A stretch of DNA of 30,819 nt from Ophiothrix spiculata (lineage: Eukaryota > Echinodermata > Ophiuroidea > Amphilepidida > Ophiotrichidae), in assembly GCA_000969725.1 (NCBI GenBank), contig JXSR01S059446.1; one strand, 5' to 3'. Within the stretch, counting starts at the first letter, position 1; every line of letters begins with the position of its first letter. Below are positions 9,350-19,697 of this stretch, one piece after another. The position numbers and the translations under genes are program-made. Below the pieces are notes generated by a model that did no database searches, had not been told where the DNA came from, and saw nothing but the letters and a program-made list of their open reading frames with translations.

Positions 9350-9700
9350 CGAGTTTCGAGTCAGCATTTTCGAGTTTCGAGTCAAAAAAACGAGTTTCGA
9401 GTCAAAATTTACTTTTTCGAGTCAGATTTTTAGATTTTCGAGTTAAAATTTCACATTTTCGAGTCAAAATTTTACATTTTCGAGTTAAAATTTCACATTT
9501 TCGAGTCAAAATGTCACATTTTCGAGTCAAAATGTCACATTTTCGAGTTAAAATTTCCCATTTTCGAGTCAATCTTATACATTTTCGAGTTAAAATTACA
9601 CATTTCTAAGTCAATCTAATACATTTTTGAGTTAAAATTACACATTTTCGAGTCAATCTTTTACATTTTCCTGTTAAAATTTCACATTTTCGAGTCAAAA
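9350..9700 (+). repeat. 21-bp minisatellite with 42-bp higher-order pattern
   Basis: About 13-15 units of the form ATTTTCGAGTCAAAATTTCAC lie 85 bp inside the intron. Units alternate between GAGTC and GAGTT, and the 3' half repeats as near-identical 42-bp pairs. Because 21 is a multiple of three, one frame stays open at 9334-9609 and spells a heptapeptide repeat, HFRVKIS. I regard that as a by-product of the repeat and not a gene. Confidence 0.88.
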
Positions 9701-10679
9701 AGGGTGTGCCAATAAAAATGCGAGATTTTGTACGATTTTTTTCTGAGAGAATTAGGCTACATGTAATAATAAGAACTGTTGAATTTTATTGTACATTATC
9801 TCATCTTCAAATATCTTTTTATTTGGTGAAATTTGGACCTTTGGTTCTCAAGTTATGACAAATTCTATGAAGTGAAGTGGTCCGATTTCATGATCTCAAT
9901 GTCATAATCAATATTAAAAGTACAAGTAGGTTGCAATAAAGGCATTTAAAGCAAAGTAGCTACATCTTCAGATGAAAACATGTCACCTATTTGAATTAAT
10001 GTTTAGTGAGTGCTATACTAAAAGCAAATTGAAAGAATCTAATCATGCAAAAGAGTCAGAAAACTTTTACAATTGTAAGAAATAACAATTTGTGTTGTTA
10101 TATCTCTCCAAAAACTTCATGTTCAAAGTTTCTCGAATCCAGAATGTCAAATTCGCTTCTGAATGTAAGGCATAATATGACTCAGTGTTTATGTGACCCT
10201 TAGCTTTCAAGTTTATTTTGATACAAAGTGGTATTTTTCTTTTTCTCAAAAGTTACAATCGCAATTCAGTACTGCCACTGAGTCAAACATATTTAGAAAT
10301 TCATTTGGTTTTACAATAAGGAGTAAAAAAAAACGAAAGTCCTTGACTGTTATGTTTATCTTAAAGTTGATGGTGACTGAAGTACCACAGTTAACATGGT
10401 TAAGGGTAAAGGGAATCCATCTGCTCAGGAAAATGTGAATCCTAACTATTTTTTAATCATGCCAAGATAAATAGTTTCCACTGCCTTTAATGAAATTATG
10501 AGGTTTCGGCGAAAAAGGGTCAACTTTTGTGATATTTTGATAGGTGTAAGTAGGTAAAAACTTGCAGTAAACATGACATTCAGCCGAGCGAGACGTTTTT
10601 AGGGACCTGGCCTTAAAAGTATGTTGTTATTGATAATAATTATTTCTTCAAATTGATCACCTCTTTGGTTTTCAATGAA
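9701..10679. other. Intronic stretch without recognised element
   Basis: It starts right after the minisatellite with AGGGTGTGCCAATAAAAATG. That resembles the CAGGGTGTCCC-type transposon ends elsewhere in the window, but I found no inverted partner. The rest is AT-rich and non-coding. Confidence 0.4.
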
Positions 10680-12200
10680 AGTAATTAATGAACAATCATT
10701 TTTAATAGTCAGATAGATTTCATCCAAATTATAGCATAAGTGTCAAGTTGGGTATATATGCAATTTTTTGGGTGAAATTTGTAGTTTATAGAGCTTGTAC
10801 TTTAAGAACCTGAATGATGCCAAAAATACACGCTTGAGCAATTTTTGTTATTGGCGTCAAAAGCCGTACCCCTTTTTTACATGCCATGTAAAGTGTGACA
10901 GATCCCATTTGAGTTGTAATATATCATGTTTGGTATCAAATTAAAGCTAATGAAGTATTATATATAATGTAACTCTCTAAACATTAGGTCATTTGAATGC
11001 TTCAACGTCAAAATGGCCGGCAAAATGGCATATTTTCAATGAAATCGACCAAAGTAACCTTAAGAAAGCCAAATATTCTGAAATATCTATACAGAGGAAC
11101 ATTTTAGTTAACATTAAGATTATTTGTCCTCAGGATGTACCATTCATATATCTAAAATTTAAAAAAATACATATGTACGACTTATAACGTCAGCACTAAC
11201 ACCGTGCGCTTCAGTGCACAAAAACATGTTACAGCAACTTCAAAACAGTATTAAATGTATTGAATATTGAAAACAATTAATGAAAATGGCTTTGTTGGTT
11301 ACAGCATAAGCATCTCTTAACAGTATTGTTAACTTGTTTCGTAAAATCAAATGGGCATTGACAATGAGGTCCAGCATATTCGCTTAAAGATGTGATACAG
11401 CATCATCAAAATAAAACATTTAATAGAAAAAATAAAATAATGAAAATGGTTCTTGTACTTCGACAAAAACATTTGTTTAATATCGTAATATGTAATGTGT
11501 TTTTGAAATTCATTTTGGTGTGTAGAAATTTATCTTTTTAGCCATTTTGAACTTCAATATGTACACTCTTTTGGATTTGAAACCTGTTAAAACCTATTAT
11601 GGGACTAGATGTTTTCTGTTGCATCATCTAAAATCATTCTGCATTGATCATTTTTAATATTTATTGACTTCATCAATTCAGTGATGTTTTATAAAATTCC
11701 ATTTATTAAAAGCATACTAGTGCTCATTTCTTGTGTTGTTTGGGCGGCGGTTTATTTTTTAAATATTTGAACGGTCCATGTTTAGAACAATAATGATATT
11801 ATTTATACAAAATTACTTACACTAGTGAAAATTCACGATATTGGACATATTAACAGATTTTCTTGGTTTGATTTATGAAAATATGCAATTTTGGCGGCAA
11901 ATTTGAAGCACACAAAATGGCAGAGTGTATATTCCATTAGCTTTAATTTGATATCAAACACGGTATGTTTTTTCATACATAAGGCGTATTTGAAAAAGAG
12001 GGTGTGGCTTCTGACTCAATAACCAAAATTGCTCAAGCGTGAATTTTTGGCATCATCCAGATTCTTAAAGTACACGCTCTCAACTACCAGTTTCATCAAG
12101 AAAATTGCATATATACCCAACTTGACACTCATGCTGGGGATCTACCTAACTATAAACTACACAAATTGTATGTAGTTTAAAGTTGCTCATTGCTTATTGA
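10680..12200. mobile_element. Large inverted-repeat structure in the GPCR intron
   Basis: The segment 10680-11045 recurs, diverged and inverted, at about 11870-12200. Conserved landmarks are GTGTCAAGTTGGGTATATA, TGATGCCAAAAAT, ACGCTTGAGCAATTTT and ATCAAATTAAAGCTAATG. Arms are roughly 300-350 bp and the 820-bp spacer is unrelated. This is consistent with an old foldback element or an inverted duplication. No open frame with known motifs lies inside. Its right edge abuts the truncated TTAA foldback. Confidence 0.72.
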
Positions 12201-12803
12201 ATAAACTATATATATAAAAGTATACATTTTTAGAAGCAGTATTTTTCCCCTGAATATGATGATGATGATGATATCAGTTTTTGACAAAAAATATCAAATT
12301 TTGCAAAAAAGGCCAATAAACGTATTTTTTGTTCCAAAAATTTCTGGAACGCCTAACTAAATGTATTTTTACTTTTTGGAATCTAGAAACAAATGTCTCA
12401 AATTTGTGATTTTTATCTTAGTTTTTTTAAATGTCAAAAATGTTTAAAAAATCCCACCGCTGCCACCAAAATGACAATTTTTCAAAAACTAAAATTAAAA
12501 TAAAAAATGTGAGAAACCCTTCCTAGACATTTGTTTCTAAATTCCAAAAAGCAAAAACGTTCCAAAATTTCACGAATGCAAATTTTAGTTAGGCTTTGCA
12601 GAAATTTTGGGGCAAAAAAGTGTTTTTTGACATTTTTTGCCAAAATTGACATTTTTGGTCAAAAGCTGATACATTTTTGTATATTCATCATGTTCAGGGA
12701 AAAAATCCGCTTCTAAAAATGAATACTTTTATATAGTTTATGCAATTAATTTGAGAGTTACGAGTACAAAAACGTTTATGCCATTTGAAAGTCTGCCCCA
12801 GCC
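12201..12803. mobile_element. TTAA foldback, left end missing (intronic)
   Basis: The right end reads GTCTGCCCCAGCC followed by TTAA (12804-12807). It matches the right terminus of the complete copy ending at 24951. The left arm begins only at the internal ATAAACTATA...AGTATACATTTTTAGAAGC block, so about 70 terminal bases are absent. The centre AATCCCACCGCTGCCACC (near 12456) and the AAATTTGAGAAA-type blocks are shared with other copies. Transcripts of the receptor gene would contain this roughly 600-base hairpin. Confidence 0.78.
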
Positions 12804-12807
12804 TTAA

Positions 12808-14236
12808 CTATGTAAATGCTTAATGGGAATGGACGAAAAAGAGACATATTTACAAAATTGGTCATATCTTGCTAATTTTTCAGCCGATTTCTATTATTTT
12901 TCTGCAATTGAAAGTATATTAAATTTGCTTTACTACAACAACAAGAAATTAACGTGTTTTTTTTTATTAAGGTCAAGACCATAATTAATCCGTGTACATT
13001 TTTTTTAAATTCACGTAGTACATATAGGCAAAAGCAAGACTCAAATCGTAACAGCCTGAGTTCATTTATAGTTCGATCAGAATCCCTAATAACGTTTGAG
13101 GAAAAGTAAAGGTGATTTATTCACATTATATAATAGTTCTAGATCAGTTGTTTACTCCATGAAACCTTAACCATGAAAACACATAAAAGGCAAAGCAAGA
13201 TTCAAAGAAGTTCATTTTAATAAGAAAAGTGTACCTAAAAAAATAATTTTTTGTTACTCAAAATAACAACCAAAATATAATAATACCTTATTTTCCTTTG
13301 TTTTCGTAAACCTTAAAGTGAATTTTCTCATACTTCATACTTACGCTAGTATGTTGATTTAAAAAAATGTGGAGCAAAAAGTATGCCCCATACTAAGCTT
13401 CAAATTTGGCACAAATATGCTTGAAAGTGTACTCTATGATTTCTACCTACTTCCATAAATGTGTGATGTGTAGATTTGGTTGCTGGATATGTCATATGCA
13501 AATTTTTTTATTACAAGAAAAACTCTTCTGCATGTAGAGGATACCTCAACTCCCCTAAGTCTGTGCAATGAGGTTAAAAATCATGGATCTTCATGATGCT
13601 CCACATTTGTTTTGAAAATTTGACCTTGATTATGCAAATTAGCTCATTAATCAGAGATGCCATTATGTATCACTGAAAAAACCTGAAAATTTCACAAAAT
13701 TCTGAAAATGCGCATAAATTTTGGCAAAAAAGCTGAAAAAAGGGTTAAAAATATATAAAAACACGTTAATTTGGAGTAAAAAAACCCACCTGAAATCAGG
13801 ATAAACAGGAATACAGTCATCACTGATTAATATGCATGCATAAATTTTTGCACATGTATTTTTTTTCCATATGCTACTACATGTATATATATGGGCAAAA
13901 TATTAAGTATGTGATGTTTTTGAAAAAAGTTAGCCAAATCCCAGATGTAATACCAAACCAGTTGAGGGAAAAGTACAAATGATTAGATAAACAAGATAAT
14001 AAATTGGCCTAGATCAGTTACAACCTCATGAACCTGTTACTGATGGTACGTGAGTTTCCTGCACAGTATAACATGATTTCAACTTGTGTTTGGGGAAACA
14101 AACCTTTGTATAATTCAGCAACTGATAAAGAAAAATCCATATAGTATGCAAATGGATTGACATTCTGATCGATAGTGATTCAGTTTTTTGCTCATATTTC
14201 TGAAAAACCCTAAAATTTATTAAGAACTAAAAACAA
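12808..14236. other. Intronic stretch with weak internal duplication
   Basis: A block near 13020-13170 (GAGGAAAAGTAAAGGTGAT, CTAGATCAGTTG, CATGAAACC) has a diverged direct counterpart near 13880-14040 (GAGGGAAAAGTACAAATGAT, CTAGATCAGTTA, CATGAACC). GGCAAAGCAAGATTCAAAG near 13189 also echoes 13030. These look like old partial duplications. No coding signal. Confidence 0.45.
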
Positions 14237-14684
14237 TGTGCAGGATTGGTTTTCTCAACTTGTTGTTTTGTTTTTATCTGAATCGATAAAAAATTCAATT
14301 TTAGGGCTATTTTGGCAAACATTCAATGGAAGTAAGAATTAGTAATTGCAATATTGAAATTCTTGAACTTCTTCCTAGTATTAATATTATTAGTTAGATT
14401 TTATTAGTTATTGGGCAAAGCGGAGGTATGATATGAAAAATGATCTTGTGCTAAGTATCATGTGCAGGATTGGTTTCCTCAAATTTTTGTTTTGTTTTTA
14501 TCTGAATCGATAAACAATTCAATTTTAGGGCTATTTTGGCAAACATTGAATGGAAGTAAGAATTAGTAATTGCAATATTGAATTCTTGAAGTTCTTCCTA
14601 GTATTAATATTATTAGTTAGATTTTATTAGTTATTGGGCAAAGCAGAGGTATGATATGAACAATTATCTTGGGCTAAGTATCAT
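14237..14684 (+). repeat. 224-bp tandem duplication before the splice acceptor
   Basis: Copy 1 (14237-14460) and copy 2 (14461-14684) match at about 93-95 percent by eye. Both start TGTGCAGGATTGGTTT and end with CTAAGTATCA. Differences are scattered substitutions and single-base indels. The second copy ends about 240 bp before the acceptor of the receptor's second exon. Confidence 0.92.
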
Positions 14685-14927
14685 ATTCAGATGAAGGTAA
14701 AGCTGAGCCTGGGTATGACACTGACCAGGTGATAATTTCCCACATACCATTACGCTGAACCCAATAACGAGTTAAAACAATATAAGCTTCAAATGTCGCA
14801 TTGCAACACTATCAGGGACCTGAATCTCGAAATGATCAGGATATGATACAGATATCAGATCGCTGTCTTTTCCAATATGGTCATAAATATTCTGTTGTAA
14901 CCTATTTTGCATTATTTCTTTTTTCAG

Positions 14928-15490
14928 GTACAGTACAAAGCAAAACGATTAGGAAGGAATCATGGCAGTTGAAGGCGGCAGGACAGCTGATCAACACCTT
15001 GCTCTGGGTCGTCATAACTTATGCAATCTGCTGGGCTCCAAACCAATTCCTATTTTTCGCCTACAACATGGGTGCTCCAGTAGACTTCTCACAAGTGTAT
15101 TATCACGTATCAGTAATATTTGCAATTTGTAATAGCTGTTTAAATCCAATTATCTACAGCTTAAAAAATAAACCTTATCGGGTAGGTTTAAAAGAAGCAT
15201 TGCGCTGTGGAAAACTGTCTCACATTACGAAATCTGCATCAAGACTAGCTGGTATACATGGTGTCAGTACAGATTCTTCCGCTGGGGTTATTCCTATTGT
15301 CCATATTGATGGTCGTACAAACAATACCCCATTGTCATCAATGGTAAGGACTCCTGTTCCATCCCCTAAAGGATCACCAAAACCATCACCAAGGTCTTCG
15401 CTTAAAGTATCGCCAACATTTCAACCGAAGTCGTCAACGAAGGCTTTGATTACACATTCTAACGGTCATGACATTACAAATCAAATCTAA
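14928..15490 (+). CDS. Class A GPCR, exon 2 (ICL3 end, TM6, TM7, C-tail)
   Basis: Continuation of the receptor from codon 241. TM6 contains the CWxP toggle motif as CWAP (275-278) followed by NQ, and TM7 contains NPIIY (313-317). Helix 8 has basic and aliphatic residues with C334 as a possible palmitoylation site. The 90-residue tail is rich in Ser, Thr and Pro, with clustered SP pairs (about 384-402) that suit proline-directed kinases and, after phosphorylation, arrestin binding; that is inference. The stop is TAA at 15488-15490. The open frame extends back to 14801, but the acceptor at 14926-14927 and the join to exon 1 show those bases are intron. An AATAAA at 15732-15737 is a possible polyadenylation signal. 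Confidence 0.92.
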
Positions 15491-15927
15491 TACACTGACT
15501 GATATATATGGTAGCATTAATTGATTTATTGACATCATGAAGGCCTGTAGGCCTATTCACAAAATTTATTCCAAAAATAACGCTTTCCCTTGATTAATCA
15601 TTCTTGGAATAGAGATAGCCCAAAGTCCTGAAATAAGAAAGCCTGGAATTACAAGTCCATTGAATATAGCTCCATCGCTTGTGAATACCAAATGGTATCA
15701 TCAATGGAATGACTGAAAAAGTTATTTCTGTAATAAAGTTATTCCCCTGAAAACAGACTAAACTGATTTCATATGGACAAAACTGGTCCATACAGTATAG
15801 TCACTGTGAAACTATATTTCTGATAGACAATGGTACAAATAGATGAAACACAATCTGATAATGTATAGTATTGTTGCTGAAGAGATATTCATAAATTTAT
15901 GTAATGGTCAAAGGGACACTTTGAGAT
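15491..15927. other. Probable 3' UTR and intergenic DNA after the GPCR
   Basis: AT-rich non-coding sequence. AATAAA at 15732 is the nearest candidate polyadenylation signal. The transcript end cannot be fixed without RNA data. Confidence 0.4.
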
Positions 15928-16080
15928 CACATAAGAAAGCAAATCAGTAATGGTCTTTTTACAGGAATGATTCTTCTTGACATACAGAAGGCTTTTGATA
16001 GTGTGAATCATACCCTCTCAAGCCTTCTGTCATTATTCACTTTTGGTCTTGAAAATCCAACGAAACGATTCTGGCCTGCA
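15928..16080 (+). pseudogene. LINE reverse transcriptase fragment, motif A
   Basis: One frame reads HIRKQISNGLFTGMILLD, then IQKAFDSVNH and on to about FGLENPTKRFW. LLDIQKAFDSVNH is the A motif of non-LTR reverse transcriptases, where the first Asp is catalytic. A stop lies immediately upstream and the frame decays after about 16080. It could be the 5' remnant of the same CR1/L2-like insertion as 17423-18304. The distance fits once the foldback at 16326 is discounted, but the sequence in between does not read as RT, so this stays open. Confidence 0.78.
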
Positions 16081-16325
16081 CATCTCATTCACATTTAAGT
16101 TATTAAAGAAAAGGTGACGATTTGCCACTTTAACACTCACCTACAAAGCTGCACGTAAGAGTAAAGATTCACTTTGGTCAAGATAAAATCTGTCAAAGAT
16201 TCAACGTCAATTTACATCACAGATTCCATGTCAAGTTGACGTCAAATCTCTGATGACCTATGAGGAGGGTAAGTTTGACGCTTTGATTAGACTTGATAGT
16301 CACTGTATTATCAGGGTTCTCTTAA

Positions 16326-16918
16326 GACTGGGGTAGACCTTCAACTAGCAAAAACGGTTTTTGTACTAGCTTCTCAAAATAATTGCATAAACCATATATA
16401 TATTATATACTTCTATAGAAGTATGCCTATACATTTTAGAAGCAGATTTTTACCCTGAACATGAAGCATTTGGATTCTGGAAACAAATGTCTAGGAAGTG
16501 TTTTCTCAAATTTGTCATTTTCAATTTTTTTTTTTTTTAAATGCCAAAAAAAAAATGTAAAAAAATCCCACCGCTACCACGAAAATGGCAATGTTGGACC
16601 TATTTTTGGTAATTTTTCAAAACATAAGATAAAAATCAAAAATTTGAGAAAACCCTAGACATTTGTTTCTTAATTCAAAAAGGAAAAAAGTTCAAAATTT
16701 CCTGAAAGTAAATTTTAGTTTGGCTTTCCAGAAATTTTGGGGGCAAAAAATATGTTTTTTGGCATTTTTTGTCAAAACTAACATTTTTGGTCAAAAACCG
16801 ATACCCCCACCATATTCAGGGTAAAAACCTGCTTCTAAAGTGCATACTTTTATGTGGTTTATGCAATTAGTTTGAGAGTTAAGAGTACAAAACCGTTTAC
16901 GCTAGTTGAAGGTCTACA
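16326..16918. mobile_element. TTAA foldback, right end missing
   Basis: It starts after TTAA (16322-16325) with GACTGGGGTAGACCTTCAA. The right arm returns as TTGAAGGTCTAC and then stops short of the expected CCCCAGTC-TTAA. The arms are inverted copies centred near AATCCCACCGCTACCAC (16566), and the family interior is the same as at 12201-12803 and 24219-24951. A short tail has been lost at the right border, so this copy is probably not mobilisable. Confidence 0.82.
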
Positions 16919-17422
16919 GGGAATATAGCAAACTTGAATGAATTTCATACATTTAATTTCAAACTTGGTGTATCCTTGGTGTAAAACATTAATTGGTAGA
17001 CTTGCATCAAACATTAAATACAAAATAAATCAATATAATCATTAATTCTGTAATTAAAGATTTGGTGCTAGATTTATTTCATGCAGTTTTACATGAAGAA
17101 GAAACACAAATTTTAATTTGAACCAATGTAAATTAATTCAACACAATAATTCCTTTCTAAAAAAAGGTATGTGTGCCCCTTCAAAATGTCCATGAAACTG
17201 GCAACCTTCAGAATACAGAAGACCTTTTTTTTTGCATTATCAGTTTTATTATCTCTGGGCTTTGTCTACATGACTTACCACACTGTAATGCCTGATATAG
17301 CTTTAAACTACTTTTCCATATTACTCAGTTCAGATAATTTTGTTTTTAATTTGAACCAATGTAAATTAATTCAACACATTGAATAGAAACATAAATATTA
17401 ATGAAAGATTTTACTGTCAGAT
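16919..17422. other. Non-coding stretch with 35-bp direct repeats
   Basis: The string at 17111-17145 (TTTTAATTTGAACCAATG and on to TTCAACACA) recurs exactly at 17344-17378. It frames a 198-bp segment that contains no recognised gene. Confidence 0.85.
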
Positions 17423-18067
17423 TTGACTGGAATTTTCTATATAGGGCAGACAATCAAAGCTACAAATTCTGTAAAATATCTTGATCTCATCATCTATCAG
17501 TGTTTGAATGGTGGAGAAATGGCTCGTGGTATTATCAAAAAAGTAAATTCTAGGCTGAAATTTTTATACAGACAGGCTAGGTTTCTGGATCAAAATAACA
17601 AGAAAACTTTATGCCCGGCTCTCATTTTTTGTGTGTTTGACTATTCAATATCTTCTTGGTATGGTGGTATTCAGAAAAACATGATTAAAAGCCTTCAGAT
17701 TGCCCAAAACAAATTGATCAGGTTTATTTTGAATAAGGGTGCTAGATACCATATTGGAACTGATGATTTTAAATTACTGAATTTACTTAACAATTGCAAT
17801 ATAGCCAAACATCTCAGATTAAATCATGTTTTTGATATTTTTAATGAAGTTGGACCAGAGTATCTAAGGACAAATTTTACCAAAATTTCTCACAGCACCA
17901 GAAATAGTGTGCAAAATTGTCATGTTCCAAAATCCACCATAATTAATTCTGGTTCATTTTATTATACTGCAATTCATGATTGGGCCAGCTAGTGTAATAA
18001 AATCTATCTCCAGCAAACAAAGTTTTAAGAAAAGTGTCAAATCACATCTTTTAGATCAAATCCAATG
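17423..18067 (+). pseudogene. CR1/L2-like LINE, RT C-terminal region
   Basis: An open frame encodes the region after the RT catalytic core. It has NSVKYLDLII (a decayed YLG motif), KVNSRLKFLYRQARFL, FDYSISSWYGG, LQIAQNKLIRFI, GPEYLRTNF, HSTRN and HDWAS. After a one-base frame change it continues ISSKQSFKKSVKSHLL. This order of motifs is typical of the C-terminus of CR1, L2 and Rex1-type non-LTR elements. The RT catalytic part is missing here, so the copy is 5'-truncated or broken. The frameshift near 17990 makes it non-functional even in this domain. Confidence 0.83.
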
Positions 18068-18304
18068 TTAATATCTATTTTATGAGCATTTTAAATTATG
18101 TTTATTGTATATCATTTGACTGTTGTGTTTTATGTCATTGCATAATATTGTTTTAAGGATCCCTTTGGAAATAAGCCTCTGGGCTTAAAGGGGCAATCCT
18201 GATATCTCCCTCATCTTGTATATGTTTTATGTTGTAAGTACTTCAAGATTTTTATATTTATATTTGTAACTTGTAAATATGGAGATACTGAATCAAATCA
18301 AATC
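18068..18304 (+). mobile_element. CR1/L2-like LINE 3' UTR and tail
   Basis: The frame is followed by an AT-rich UTR with the hairpin AAGCCTCTGGGCTTA and a GGGGCAATCCTG block. It ends in a short AATCA iteration (18292-18304). A conserved 3' hairpin plus a short tandem tail is how CR1/L2-like elements present their RNA to the RT. The repeat-family consensus is recalled, not computed. Confidence 0.7.
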
Positions 18305-19027
18305 AGGTTTATTCTGTGGTTCTCTGTAAGCTATTCCAGAGGATATGATGATCACAAGCAACCTATGAATATCCCTTTAATGCTGGATTTGTACTAGCAT
18401 TTTTTATAGAAAGTTTAATAAAAAATAATATTTTAAAAGCAAATAACATAGTATTTTTACTTTTCATTTCCTGCGACCTACATTCTTTGACTTTCCAATT
18501 CAATAAAAAATGAAAATGTTACCTTATAGAATTGCACTATTTTCTTAATTAGAATGGCACTGTCCTACTTTGCTATTGCTTTGAATCCTTGGTAAGCGAT
18601 TTCTTTTTTTTCTAAATTTCACATCATTTGTCATATGTGACTCATCATATCATATCTATAGGTCAGGCATAGATGATTACATGCTATAGGACATTGAAGG
18701 TTAACCATAGACAGTAAAATAAAAGAAGTCTATGGGTTAACACAGTTAAAAATTGTAAGAGGTCATATTTCTAATTTTATTGGAAACATTTACCTTTGAC
18801 TTCTATAGAATCATGTCAATCAGGTTCAAACATCCAAAACATTAAATCCAAGATAAAAAACACCCCTCATTAAAGTTTCTACAAACTATCTTCGTTGGTA
18901 TCACGTACAGGCCGTAAACATTTGACTGTTACTTTCAAATCAAACACCTGATAATCAAAAAGGTTTCATTTTAAAACTTCAAGTCTCAGCTTTTAAATTA
19001 GGCCCAAAATATTGATGTTGGTACCCT
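18305..19027. other. Intergenic stretch, one small hairpin
   Basis: No gene is recognised. At 18699-18741 TTAACCATAGAC faces GTCTATGGGTTAA across a 15-nt loop, giving a 40-bp hairpin that happens to be bounded by TTAA. Confidence 0.45.
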
Positions 19028-19031
19028 TTAA

Positions 19032-19693
19032 GGGGGGAAAGCACGTTACTCAATTTTACGTTTTTGCAAGTTTATTTTACTTTTTAATATAAAGCTTAAA
19101 GTTAATAAAAGTATACATAGGCCTATACAGAAAGGAATTTTCACATGGAACATGATGGTGATGTTGATTTTTGACCCAAAATCAAAAATCAAAAAACCAC
19201 ATTTTTTGGCCGTTTTGGGTTCCAACCAAGCTAAAAATAACAATTTTTAAAAAAATGAACTCAGAATGGGAATTTCAATTTAAAACATCCACTCAGATGT
19301 TGCGTCATTTTTATTTTTTAGGAGTTTGAAATTTTTTTTGATTTTCATGCCAAAAAAGGTCAAAAATTAACTTTTTTCCTTTTTGGTCATTTTTTGACCT
19401 TATTTGGTCAAAATCCTCACAAATAAAAATGACACAACATCTGAATGGGCGTTTCAAATATAAAAATAAAAATGTTATTTTTATCTTGGTTGGAAACCCA
19501 AATGGCCAAAAAATGTGTTTTTTTGTGATTTTCTCAACAAATGTGATTTTTGGTCAAAATTCAACATCACCATCATGTTCTTTGTGAAAATTCCTTTCTG
19601 AAAATGTATACTTTTATTAGCTTTTCAACAAAAAGTTATGGTACAAAATGTACTGCTGCAAAAACGTAAAATTGAGTAACATGCTTTCCCCCC
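19032..19693. mobile_element. TTAA foldback with GGGGGGAAAGCA ends (662 bp)
   Basis: TTAA flanks both sides (19028-19031 and 19694-19697), with inverted ends GGGGGGAAAGCA. The arms, about 300 bp each, are inverted copies: TACTCAATTTTACGTTTTTG, TGATGTTGATTTTTG and the block around ACATCTGAATGGG/CCACTCAGATGT pair across the centre near 19360. It shares the overall plan and the AAGTATACAT/CATCATGTTC subterminal blocks with the other TTAA foldbacks, but is a distinct subfamily. The flanks GGTACCCTTTAA and TTAAGGTACC are themselves inverted. Confidence 0.85.
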
Positions 19694-19697
19694 TTAA

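Larger units (their letters stand above)
9267..14927 (+). other. GPCR intron, 5661 bp, GT-AG, phase 1
   Basis: The donor GTAAGA follows codon 240 plus one base. The acceptor TTTTTTCAG at 14919-14927 is preceded by a pyrimidine-rich run. Joining 9266 to 14928 makes codon 241 (GGT, Gly) and keeps the receptor frame from ICL3 into TM6. The intron is loaded with a minisatellite, foldback elements and tandem duplications. If it were retained, translation would run on to a stop at 9431-9433, giving a receptor lacking TM6 and TM7. Confidence 0.9.

Noticed and set aside
9334..9609. 91-codon open frame with HFRVKIS repeats
   Set aside because: It is produced by the 21-bp intronic minisatellite, whose unit length keeps the frame open.
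9350..9700. CRISPR-like regular repeats
   Set aside because: The units are contiguous 21-bp minisatellite copies without unique spacers, in an animal intron.
14801..14927. Extension of the second GPCR exon upstream to an ATG at 14801
   Set aside because: A good acceptor at 14926-14927 joins in phase to exon 1, and the upstream codons resemble no receptor sequence.
18699..18741. TTAA-bounded 40-bp hairpin as another MITE
   Set aside because: Too short, and TTAA is common in this AT-rich sequence; noted as a hairpin only.
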